Source of the DNA: UTCHB3 sp002050155
GTDB taxonomy: Bacteria; Bacteroidota; Ignavibacteria; Ignavibacteriales; Ignavibacteriaceae
NCBI GenBank assembly: GCA_030584105.1
Contig: CP129491.1
Coordinates: 496,001 to 560,000 of the forward strand
DNA length: 64,000 nt
Direction of reading: 5' to 3'
Positions 18,646 to 26,064 of this stretch are shown here, piece by piece. Each line of letters opens with the position of its first letter. The stretch's first letter is position 1. A program made the translations under genes and the position numbers. The notes beneath the pieces were generated by a model. That model was not told where the DNA came from, ran no database searches, and saw only the letters and a list, made by a program, of their open reading frames with translations.

Positions 18646-19123
18646 AGAAAGAATAGAAGCACTTCTTGCAGAGGCATTTCCTGAGGTTAAGTTTGAATAC
18701 ACTGATTTCAGAGGTGACCTAAGGGTGCTTTTTAGTAAAGAGCATGTAATTCCGGTGTGCAAATTCTTGCGTGATAACGAAGAACTTGCTTTCAGTATGT
18801 GCGAAGATATCACAGCGATTGATTGGGCTCGTCAGCCGAACCGTTTCAGTGTAGTCTATCACATCTACTCTTTGAAAAACAAATATCGCCTTCGTTTAGC
18901 CTGCGATGTTGAAGAGCATGAAGCAAAGATTGACACCGTTACATCCGTTTGGAAATCAGCCAACTGGTATGAGAGAGAAACCTGGGATATGTACGGAATC
19001 AATTTTGAAGGGCACCCGGATTTGAGAAGAATGTACATGGCTGAAGAATTTGAGTATTTCCCGCTTCGAAAGGAATATCCGATGATTGGTATTCCCGGAG
19101 ATCAGCCACTTCCTAAGAAATAA
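18635..19123 (+). CDS. nuoC: NADH-quinone oxidoreductase subunit C
   Basis: This 162-residue protein contains the NuoC/30-kDa signature WYERETWDMYGINFEGHPDLRR split across residues about 110-131, within the peripheral arm of complex I. It is a separate gene, not fused to nuoD as in enterobacteria. It ends 8 bases before nuoD. Confidence 0.97.
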   Translation: MEIRERIEALLAEAFPEVKFEYTDFRGDLRVLFSKEHVIPVCKFLRDNEELAFSMCEDITAIDWARQPNRFSVVYHIYSLKNKYRLRLACDVEEHEAKIDTVTSVWKSANWYERETWDMYGINFEGHPDLRRMYMAEEFEYFPLRKEYPMIGIPGDQPLPKK

Positions 19124-19131
19124 GAGTTTAT

Positions 19132-20385
19132 ATGGAAAGATTGACGAAAGAGGATGTTCATCCTAAGATAGTTAAAGCGCTTCTTGCCGAAGAAACTAAT
19201 ATTAACTTTGAAGATGCGTTAGATAACGAAATGATTTTGAATATTGGGCCCCAGCACCCGGCAACACACGGCGTTCTAAGGGTTCTTGTTCGTTTGGATG
19301 GCGAAACGATTGTGGCTGCAGTTCCGGAGCTTGGTTATCTGCACAGAGGCTACGAGAAAATGGCTGAAAATATGACTTATTTTGAGTTTTTGCCTCATAC
19401 AGATCGTTTGGATTATATTTCGCCACCGGCTAACAACACGGCTTTGTGCCTTGCAGTTGAAAAACTTTACAATTTAGAAGTTCCTCCGCGTGCTCAGTGG
19501 ATAAGGATGATAATGTGTGAACTTGCACGAATGACCTCGCATCTGATTGCAATCGGTACTTTTGCGATGGATGTGGGTGCGATGACGGTTCTGCTTTGGG
19601 CGCTTCGGGAAAGAGAAAAAATTCTTAACGCTTACGATATCATTTGTGGTGCAAGATTCACTACAAGCTACACCAGAATCGGAGGTGTAGCCTCCGACAT
19701 GCCTGATGAAGCCGTGGTTATGCTTCGCGAGTTCCTCGGGCAGTTCGACGAAAAACTTGAAGAAATGGAAAACCTTCTTAACACAAACAGGATATTTGTT
19801 GAAAGATTGGAAGGTGTTGGTGTTATATCTAAAGAAGATGCCATTTCCCTTGGGTTAACGGGGCCCGTTCTCAGGGGTTCGGGCGTTGAACACGATTTAA
19901 GAAGAGCAAACCCTTATCTTTACTACGATCAGGTCGATTTTAAAATCCCCGTTTATACCGAAGGTGACAGCCTTGCCCGTTATTTCGTAAGGGTTGACGA
20001 GATGCGCGAAAGCGTTAAGATCATTTACCAGTGCCTTGATAAGGTGCCGCGCGGCGAAATAATGGCAAACAATCCGAAGAGAGTTCTTCCAAGAAAAACT
20101 GAAATTTTCACGAAAATGGAAGAGCTGATCATGGATTTTATGATCATAAATTTTGGAACTGAACCACCTGTAGGTGAGATTTATTCAGCAGTTGAAAACC
20201 CGAAAGGAGAACTTGGGTTTTACATCGTGAGTACAGGGGCTGCACATCCCTGGAAGATGAAAATCCGTTCTCCCTCTTTCTGTAACCTTCAGTCACTTGC
20301 CCCGGCAGTTAAGGGGCACATGATCTCCGATATCGTTGCGATAATCGGAAGTCTCGACCCGGTAATGGGTGAAGCAGATAAATAA
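19132..20385 (+). CDS. nuoD: NADH-quinone oxidoreductase subunit D
   Basis: The 417-residue 49-kDa-type subunit shows NIGPQHPATHGVLR (about 37-50), which helps form the quinone pocket with NuoB, and the family's RIGG and C-terminal DPVMGEADK end. The first 35 residues precede the conserved core. It lies between nuoC and nuoE in the standard order. Confidence 0.98.
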   Translation: MERLTKEDVHPKIVKALLAEETNINFEDALDNEMILNIGPQHPATHGVLRVLVRLDGETIVAAVPELGYLHRGYEKMAENMTYFEFLPHTDRLDYISPPANNTALCLAVEKLYNLEVPPRAQWIRMIMCELARMTSHLIAIGTFAMDVGAMTVLLWALREREKILNAYDIICGARFTTSYTRIGGVASDMPDEAVVMLREFLGQFDEKLEEMENLLNTNRIFVERLEGVGVISKEDAISLGLTGPVLRGSGVEHDLRRANPYLYYDQVDFKIPVYTEGDSLARYFVRVDEMRESVKIIYQCLDKVPRGEIMANNPKRVLPRKTEIFTKMEELIMDFMIINFGTEPPVGEIYSAVENPKGELGFYIVSTGAAHPWKMKIRSPSFCNLQSLAPAVKGHMISDIVAIIGSLDPVMGEADK

Positions 20386-20398
20386 ACAGAGGACACGA

Positions 20399-20872
20399 AT
20401 GGAATTCAAATTCACAGAAGAAAATCTTGAGAAAATCAACCGGGTATTTGCAAAATACCCGACGAAGAAAGCGGCTTTAATGGCTGTTTTATACATTGCA
20501 CAGGAGCAGAACCGCTACATTTCTCACGAAGTGATGCAGGAAGTTGCAAAACTTTTAGAGATAACTGAAGAAGAAGTGATAGGTGTTGTTTCGTTTTACA
20601 CAATGTACCACACCCATCAACCGGGTAAATATCACCTGCAGGTCTGCACAAATGTTTCGTGCATGCTTAGGGGTGCTTATGATATCTGGAATGCGATAAA
20701 AGAGAAAACCGGTCTGGAAGACGGGCAAACATCCGAAGACGGGCTTTTTTCGATTGAAGAAGTGGAGTGCATGGGAAGCTGCGGAACTGCGCCGATGATG
20801 TTGGTTAACGAAGATTATATCGAGAATCTGACAAAAGAAAAAGCCTTAGAATTAATTGACTCGCTTAAGTAA
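20399..20872 (+). CDS. nuoE: NADH-quinone oxidoreductase subunit E
   Basis: NuoE is the 24-kDa subunit that carries the N1a [2Fe-2S] cluster. The ligands are Cys83 and Cys88 (CTNVSC) and Cys124 and Cys128 (CMGSC). I place the start at the ATG at 20399, five bases after AGAGGA, giving 157 residues MEFKFTEENL...; the longer frame from 20369 would overlap nuoD and add ten residues with no family match. It is followed by nuoF after 9 bases. Confidence 0.95.
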   Translation: MEFKFTEENLEKINRVFAKYPTKKAALMAVLYIAQEQNRYISHEVMQEVAKLLEITEEEVIGVVSFYTMYHTHQPGKYHLQVCTNVSCMLRGAYDIWNAIKEKTGLEDGQTSEDGLFSIEEVECMGSCGTAPMMLVNEDYIENLTKEKALELIDSLK

Positions 20873-20881
20873 AGATGTGAT

Positions 20882-22198
20882 ATGGAAAAAATTGTATTAC
20901 CCGATATAGAAAATTTTCACGAGCTGGATGTTTATAAGAAACACGGCGGCTATGAAGCGATCAGGAAAGCCCTTGCTCAAACACCCGATGAAGTGATCGA
21001 TACTGTTAAGAAATCCGGGTTGCGCGGCAGAGGCGGTGCTGCGTTTTCCACCGGGTTGAAATGGTCGTTTATGCCGAAAACAACGGATAAACCGAAGTAT
21101 CTTTGTGTGAACGGTGACGAGTCGGAGCCCGGCTCTTTCAAAGACCGCCAAATTTTTGAGTATAACCCACACCAGCTGATTGAAGGTATTCTTATTGCAG
21201 CTTATGCGATTGGCTCAAACAATGCGTATGTCTATATAAGAGGCGAATACCATAAATGGATCAGACTGCTGCAAAAGGCTTTGGATGATGCTTATGCAGA
21301 GGGTTTAGTCGGCGAAGCTATGAAGAAAACCTACGGAACTAACTTCCATGTGGATATTTTTATTCACAAGGGAGCCGGTGCATACATTTGCGGTGAAGAG
21401 TCTGCTTTGATGGAATCGATAGAAGGAAAGCGGGGCTACCCGAGGGTAAAACCGCCGTTTCCGGCTCAGAATGGTTTGTGGGGCTGCCCGACGACAATTA
21501 ACAATATTGAAACCCTTACTAATGTTCCTGCAATTATTAATAAAGGATGGGAGTGGTTTGCTGCTATCGGAGCTGAGCGACACCCCGGCACAATCCTTTA
21601 CGGCGTCAGCGGACATGTTAACAAGCCGGGAGTTTACGAACTTCCTACAGGAACTTTGCTGACAGACATAATTTACAATTATGCCGGCGGTGTTCCGGGT
21701 GACAAAAAAATTAAGTGTATCATACCCGGCGGTTCTTCAATGCCTCCGCTTCGCGGTGACAGCATCGAGGGGCTTAGGATGGATGCTGAATCTCTTAAAG
21801 CTGCCGGTTCTTCCATTGGTACCGCAGGCATTATGGTAATGGATGAAGATACAGATTTAGTTAAAGTGCTTGCCCGAATCACAAGGTTCTATTACATCGA
21901 AAGCTGCGGACAGTGCACACCATGCCGCGAAGGCACCGGCTGGATGAAGAAAATTTTAGACAGAATGGTAGCCGGAAAAGCCCGTTCTTCTGATATTGAC
22001 TTGGTCGTGAATGTTGCCAGCAACATCGACGGAAACACAATCTGTGCACTCGGTGAAGCTGCCGCCTGGCCCGTTATGTATATGATTGAGCGTTTCCGCG
22101 ACGAGTTCGAAGCGGTGATGGATAATACCTATGTGCCGCCAATAAAGAACAAAGTTCACTCGATGCGCCAAACAAAGATCACTGTTGATCGTTATTAA
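20882..22198 (+). CDS. nuoF: NADH-quinone oxidoreductase subunit F
   Basis: NuoF binds NADH and FMN and starts electron flow through complex I. The 438-residue protein has the nucleotide-binding GRGGAAFSTGLKW (49-61), NGDESEPGSFKDR (77-89) and the N3 [4Fe-4S] ligands Cys342, Cys345, Cys348 (CGQCTPC) and Cys388. It is the last nuo gene here: a long hairpin follows immediately and the next gene is on the other strand, so nuoG and the membrane subunits must be elsewhere. Confidence 0.97.
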   Translation: MEKIVLPDIENFHELDVYKKHGGYEAIRKALAQTPDEVIDTVKKSGLRGRGGAAFSTGLKWSFMPKTTDKPKYLCVNGDESEPGSFKDRQIFEYNPHQLIEGILIAAYAIGSNNAYVYIRGEYHKWIRLLQKALDDAYAEGLVGEAMKKTYGTNFHVDIFIHKGAGAYICGEESALMESIEGKRGYPRVKPPFPAQNGLWGCPTTINNIETLTNVPAIINKGWEWFAAIGAERHPGTILYGVSGHVNKPGVYELPTGTLLTDIIYNYAGGVPGDKKIKCIIPGGSSMPPLRGDSIEGLRMDAESLKAAGSSIGTAGIMVMDEDTDLVKVLARITRFYYIESCGQCTPCREGTGWMKKILDRMVAGKARSSDIDLVVNVASNIDGNTICALGEAAAWPVMYMIERFRDEFEAVMDNTYVPPIKNKVHSMRQTKITVDRY

Positions 22199-22206
22199 TA
22201 TAAAAA

Positions 22207-22238
22207 AAACTTCGGTACCCGCCCGGGTACCGAAGTTT
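22207..22238. terminator. Strong bidirectional terminator after nuoF
   Basis: A perfect 15-bp inverted repeat, 22207-22221 with 22224-22238, centred on two C residues (the real loop is GCCC). It has A8 on the left and TTTAATTTTT on the right, so it can terminate nuo transcripts and those of the convergent acyl ligase. Confidence 0.9.
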
Positions 22239-22247
22239 AATTTTTAT

Positions 22248-22339
22248 TTGTTATTATCCGCCAAATAAAGCCCTTTTAAAGGCTTTTCACAAACAGAACA
22301 ACTTATAAAACAACCTCACTTGTTATTATTCACCAAATA
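22248..22339. repeat. Duplicated 3' end of the acyl ligase gene
   Basis: The last coding bases of the ligase on the minus strand (22320-22339, just before its TGA at 22316-22318) recur downstream of the stop at 22248-22267 with 18 of 20 matching. The period is 72 bases. Confidence 0.75.
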
Positions 22340-24028
22340 GCGTTTAATTTTCTGCGTGGTAGTTTTTTCGAACTCTTTTTCCTGCAGATAGAATTTTTTA
22401 ATCTGCTTGTAAACAGTCAGTTGTTTATTGGCTTCTTTTACAATTTCCGCAAGAATTTTTTGCAGTAGTTCGGGTTCAATCTTAACATTGTTTTTCTCGG
22501 AATATTCAATCAAAGTTTCTGCATTAAGCACAACTTTAGCGGCAATAACCTCTGAGTGTTTCGAATCCTTTTCACCGTAAACCAATGATTCAAGAACGAG
22601 GGGATTTCGGTTCAGAATGTCTTCAATCTCTTCGGGGAATACATTTTTGCCGTTACTTGCAATAATAACATTTTTCTGTCTGCCGCAGATGTGCAGAAAG
22701 CCATCGGGATCGATAAAGCCAAGATCACCGGTTTTGAAGAACCCATCTTCGAAAGAATCTCTTGTCAGTTCGCCGTTTTTATAATAGCCAAGCATAACAT
22801 TATCGCCTTTAACGAACACTTCGCCAACGCCTTCGGCATCGGGTGAATCAATTTTTATTTCAACACCGGGAAGCGGCAAGCCTGCGGCATCATCCTTAAA
22901 AGCCATCAGACGGTTAAGCGCAACAATAGGCGCTGTTTCTGTAAGCCCATAGCCTTGAATGAATGTGAAGCCAAATTCTCTTAACCCCAAAGCAACTTTG
23001 GGATCGGGAGCAGCGCCACCGGCGATAAAAATCCTGACACTTCCGCCAAATTTTTCGTGCATCTCTTTGAAAACCTTCTTTTTAAGGTCTTTCAGCCCCA
23101 GCTTTTCAAGCACATTTGTAACTTTTACAATCGGAGGAACGATTTTCGATTTTACTTTATCGTCCTTAATAGTTTTGGATATTCTTTTGAACATTTTATC
23201 GAACAACAACGGCACCCCCAACATAATGGTTGCCTTTACATTCTGAATATCATCAACAATAGTTTTTAGCGACCGCGCAAAATGGACGGATGAACCCCTG
23301 TACAACGGGCAAAGCATACCGCATGTGCACTCGTAGGTGTGGTGAATCGGCAGCACAGAAAGAAATCTGTCGGAAGGCAAAATTTCGATCATGCTTGTCA
23401 TGCTGACTAAGTTAGTTGCAAGGTTTTTCTGCGTTAACATCACCCCTTTTGCACGCCCGAGCGAACCGGAAGTAAAGATAATTTCCGCCATTTCATCAGG
23501 GTCAATTTTAGGAAGTGTAGCCACTTCAGCCGGTTGAGCTGCGTCAATCAGTTTGGTCATTGAAATGAAGCCATTCTCATCTTCCAAAATATCCATGCTT
23601 ATCCGATGTTTAAGGGCTTTAATAGCACTTGCCTCTTCTTCCATCAGGCTGTCGAAACTTTTAGAAAAAACAATAGCTTCAGCGCCACTTTCGTAAATGA
23701 TATTAAGAATTTCATTAGCGGCAAGGTTTTTATCTATAGGAACAATTACATAATTGAACGCCATAGCGGTCAGATAGGTGATAGCCCACTGCACTCTGTT
23801 TTCTCCGATTACGGCTAAGTGGGTTCTTTCCGGCAATCCGAGATTTTTAAGAGCAGCGCCAAAACGGAGCACTTTATCGAGCAGCTGGTCAAAATTAAGG
23901 GATTGAACGGGAGTTTGGCTCAAGTCTTCCATTGCAAGTTTCCCTGCGAAAGAGCTTCCGCTCATAATAATCATCTCTTGAATAGTAGAGATACTTGGTA
24001 CTATATAAAGGGGGTGTTTCAGGTCCAT
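22316..24028 (-). CDS. Long-chain fatty acid CoA ligase (AMP-binding)
   Basis: The 570-residue enzyme has the ATP/AMP signature FTSGSLGRAKG (185-195), the QGYGLTETAP adenine-binding segment and the hinge KTGDLGFIDPDGFLHICGRQKN, then a C-terminal catalytic Lys region (TTQKIKRYLV). It is a stand-alone member of the long-chain acyl-CoA/acyl-ACP synthetase family and activates a carboxylic acid by adenylation and thiolation. It resembles the N-terminal domain of the fusion at 1220-3688. It is divergent from an Fe-S type Rrf2 regulator, and a palindrome lies 34 bases upstream of its ATG, so regulation by that protein is plausible. Exact substrate unknown. Confidence 0.88.
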   Translation of the reverse strand: MDLKHPLYIVPSISTIQEMIIMSGSSFAGKLAMEDLSQTPVQSLNFDQLLDKVLRFGAALKNLGLPERTHLAVIGENRVQWAITYLTAMAFNYVIVPIDKNLAANEILNIIYESGAEAIVFSKSFDSLMEEEASAIKALKHRISMDILEDENGFISMTKLIDAAQPAEVATLPKIDPDEMAEIIFTSGSLGRAKGVMLTQKNLATNLVSMTSMIEILPSDRFLSVLPIHHTYECTCGMLCPLYRGSSVHFARSLKTIVDDIQNVKATIMLGVPLLFDKMFKRISKTIKDDKVKSKIVPPIVKVTNVLEKLGLKDLKKKVFKEMHEKFGGSVRIFIAGGAAPDPKVALGLREFGFTFIQGYGLTETAPIVALNRLMAFKDDAAGLPLPGVEIKIDSPDAEGVGEVFVKGDNVMLGYYKNGELTRDSFEDGFFKTGDLGFIDPDGFLHICGRQKNVIIASNGKNVFPEEIEDILNRNPLVLESLVYGEKDSKHSEVIAAKVVLNAETLIEYSEKNNVKIEPELLQKILAEIVKEANKQLTVYKQIKKFYLQEKEFEKTTTQKIKRYLVNNNK

Positions 24029-24061
24029 TTTAATGCCTCGCGAAATCTAAAATAAACATAA

Positions 24062-24096
24062 GTGTAAGTTACACAAATGTTTGTAAATTATTACAA
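24062..24096. promoter_or_regulatory. Two palindromes between acyl ligase and Rrf2 gene
   Basis: GTGTAAGTTACAC (24062-24074) is a perfect palindrome around one G. TTGTAAATTATTACAA (24081-24096) is a 6-4-6 inverted repeat built on the same TGTAA/TTACA half-site. Both lie in the 142-base divergent promoter gap. A related 13-mer, GTGATCATTACAC, occurs near 3776-3788 upstream of the T9SS gene. The binding protein is not known; the adjacent Rrf2 protein is the obvious candidate. Confidence 0.55.
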
Positions 24097-24170
24097 TTTT
24101 TATTATAGTTTAAATTCGGTATATTAATAAGTCTTTTTTATCCGATTATGCAAAATTGAGAGACATTGAA

Positions 24171-24602
24171 ATGACGGTGATATTTTCAAAGAAATGTGAA
24201 TTAGGAATTCAGGCTGTTTTGTTCCTTTCCATCTTAGAAGAGGGGAAACGGGCAACATCATCTCAGGTGGCAGAAGCTCTGAAAGTGCCGAAAGAGTTTG
24301 TATCCAAAGTGATGCAAAAACTGACAGAAACGGGGATTATAGATTCCCGGAAGGGAAAATTTGGTGGTTTTGCACTCGGCAAAGAACCCTCTGAAATTTC
24401 ATTGCTGGATATTGTGCTGGCATTAGACGGTCATGAAATATTTGACAGCTGCGTCTTAGGCTTTCCGGGTTGCTCAGTTGCCACCCCTTGCCCAATGCAC
24501 GAAGAATGGGGGAAAATCCGTCTGACAGCAAAAAAATTGTTAAGCACTGAGACACTTGCTGATTTAAGGGAAAAATCGATTAACAAAATCAGTTCATTGT
24601 AA
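24171..24602 (+). CDS. Rrf2-family transcriptional regulator with Fe-S ligands
   Basis: A 143-residue winged-helix protein: the helix-turn-helix is at about 29-53 (ATSSQVAEALKVPKEFVSK) and a wing follows (RKGKFGGFAL). The C-terminal part has Cys94, Cys101, Cys107 and His110 (CVLGFPGC...CPMH), the C-x6-C-x5-C-x2-H layout close to that of IscR, which holds a [2Fe-2S] cluster. It probably senses iron-sulfur status, oxygen or nitric oxide. I choose ATG at 24171 over the in-frame TTG at 24156 because family members begin near M-x-FSKKCELGIQA. It is divergent from the acyl ligase. Confidence 0.88.
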   Translation: MTVIFSKKCELGIQAVLFLSILEEGKRATSSQVAEALKVPKEFVSKVMQKLTETGIIDSRKGKFGGFALGKEPSEISLLDIVLALDGHEIFDSCVLGFPGCSVATPCPMHEEWGKIRLTAKKLLSTETLADLREKSINKISSL

Positions 24603-24669
24603 GGTTTTTTATATCTCAGGAGCTTTCTGTAACTTCTTGAATTTGTATTTCCCCAAAAAAGTAAAGGGT

Positions 24670-24837
24670 ACAAAGCGAGAAAAGTGCTCACAAAGTTTGG
24701 AAATGGCAAAAAGAATATAAAGGCTTTAAAACCGGAAAAGTGCTCAACGAGTTCGTAAAGAATGGAAAGAACAGGAAGGTTTCAAAGCGAAAAAAGTGTT
24801 CATCAAGTTGGTAAAGAACAGAAAGAAAAGCAAGGGC
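24670..24837. repeat. Three copies of a degenerate 56-bp tandem repeat
   Basis: The marker AAAGTGYTCA occurs at 24681, 24737 and 24793, exactly 56 bases apart, followed in each by similar A/G-rich sequence. The array fills most of the 299-base gap (24603-24901) between the convergent Rrf2 and SGNH genes. The frame is broken by stops, so it is not coding. Confidence 0.8.
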
Positions 24838-24853
24838 ACAGAAAAAGAATGAA

Positions 24854-24886
24854 CACAAAAAAAGAAAGGGCACAAACGCTGTGCCC
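24854..24886 (-). terminator. Terminator of the SGNH hydrolase gene
   Basis: On the minus strand GGGCACA-GCGTT-TGTGCCC (24886-24868) is followed by CTTTCTTTTTTT. It lies 16 bases past the stop of the gene at 24902-25993. Confidence 0.85.
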
Positions 24887-24901
24887 CGCAAAAAAACTAT
24901 T

Positions 24902-25993
24902 TTAATTTTCGTTCACAAGAGTGCTTTCAGACTCTTTAATAGCCTCGGCAAGAGACATAGAAAGCAGTTGAGAACCGTTAGGTTTCAGGTGAACATAGTC
25001 AAATAAGGCTAATCCTTGTTTCACCCATACCGCCATTGAAGAGTCGCCCCCCATCACGGCTTTCATATCCCACCATGCAAAATTATGTTTGACAGATAGC
25101 TCCGCAAGCACCTCTCGCATAATCGTAACATTTGGTGTTTCAGCAAAGCCCTCTTTGCCTTGTTTATAGAATCCGGGTGGTGAAATAAACAAAAGTGCAC
25201 TGTTCGGTGAGTGCAATCGAATTTTTTTAATCAACTGGTTCAGTTCCACTTCAGCATATTTCTTGTTGAAGTTGGTGCCCGCACAGTCGTTAATACCCAG
25301 ATTAATGATGATTAGGTCAGCATTAAAACTACGGATTACATCGTAAGCCTGATTCATACCGGTGTTCCAGTTTCGAAGTGAAGTTGAGGATTTTCCGTAG
25401 TAGCCGGTAACAACCCCTGAGTTTTCATATCGAAGAATTATACCAAGAACCGGCTGTGCCGGAACATTTTTCCCGCTTGAAATGTAGAAAGAAGATAAAG
25501 ATTGAGAAAAATTAAAACTGATAAGATTCTTTCTGTCGCTCGGAACCGGTGTCAGTTCAACGGGTTCTCCATTTTGGCTCCGAACTAAAGGAGTAAAATT
25601 TTGACCGTTAGTGAGAAGATCGAACCCGACAATTTTTTGCTCGCCGGTCAGTTTTGTCTCTCTCGTTGAAACAGTGTTTGGGAATTGCCCGTTTATTGCG
25701 AGCAGAACTTTCCCACCGTTTCCATAAAAACTTGAAATCTTTGTTTGGAAACCACTTGCGAAATCGCCGGATTCGATGTAAGAGTCCCCCATAATAAAGA
25801 TACGGGCAGGGTACCTCTTAACATTATCGCTGAGAACAGAGTTGAAAATATTTTGAATAGAAACGGGGTTATGAATCAGATTTTCTGATTTATTTATAGG
25901 GTCTAATAGGGTATCTTCGCTTTGTGCAGTTAAAATTTTCGCTGTAAAGAGTGCAAGTACAACGGTTAGCAATAAATGTAAGTTTCTGGACAT
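24902..25993 (-). CDS. Secreted SGNH/GDSL hydrolase
   Basis: The 363-residue protein has a signal peptide (MSRNLHLLLTVVLALFTAKI, cut after LTAQ). Block I is IMGDSYIESG with catalytic Ser71, block III is NLGINDCAGT with the oxyanion Asn, and block V is DYVHLKPNG with Asp332 and His335 in the correct D-x-x-H spacing. The family removes or transfers acyl groups on polysaccharides and lipids. It is divergent from a second SGNH gene across a 71-base gap and near a membrane-bound O-acyltransferase, so it probably acts on surface polymers in the periplasm. Confidence 0.88.
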   Translation of the reverse strand: MSRNLHLLLTVVLALFTAKILTAQSEDTLLDPINKSENLIHNPVSIQNIFNSVLSDNVKRYPARIFIMGDSYIESGDFASGFQTKISSFYGNGGKVLLAINGQFPNTVSTRETKLTGEQKIVGFDLLTNGQNFTPLVRSQNGEPVELTPVPSDRKNLISFNFSQSLSSFYISSGKNVPAQPVLGIILRYENSGVVTGYYGKSSTSLRNWNTGMNQAYDVIRSFNADLIIINLGINDCAGTNFNKKYAEVELNQLIKKIRLHSPNSALLFISPPGFYKQGKEGFAETPNVTIMREVLAELSVKHNFAWWDMKAVMGGDSSMAVWVKQGLALFDYVHLKPNGSQLLSMSLAEAIKESESTLVNEN

Positions 25994-26031
25994 ACAACGG
26001 AAATATTTGATTTAATCCTGTTAATAAAAAT

Positions 26032-26045
26032 GTTTAAATTTAAAC
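26032..26045. promoter_or_regulatory. Perfect 14-bp palindrome between divergent SGNH genes
   Basis: GTTTAAATTTAAAC is its own reverse complement and sits between start codons at 25993 (minus) and 26065 (plus). TAAATTTA inside it is one base off the -7 element in both directions. It may be a shared promoter core or an operator. Confidence 0.4.
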
Positions 26046-26064
26046 TTACAATATAAAAAATTTA

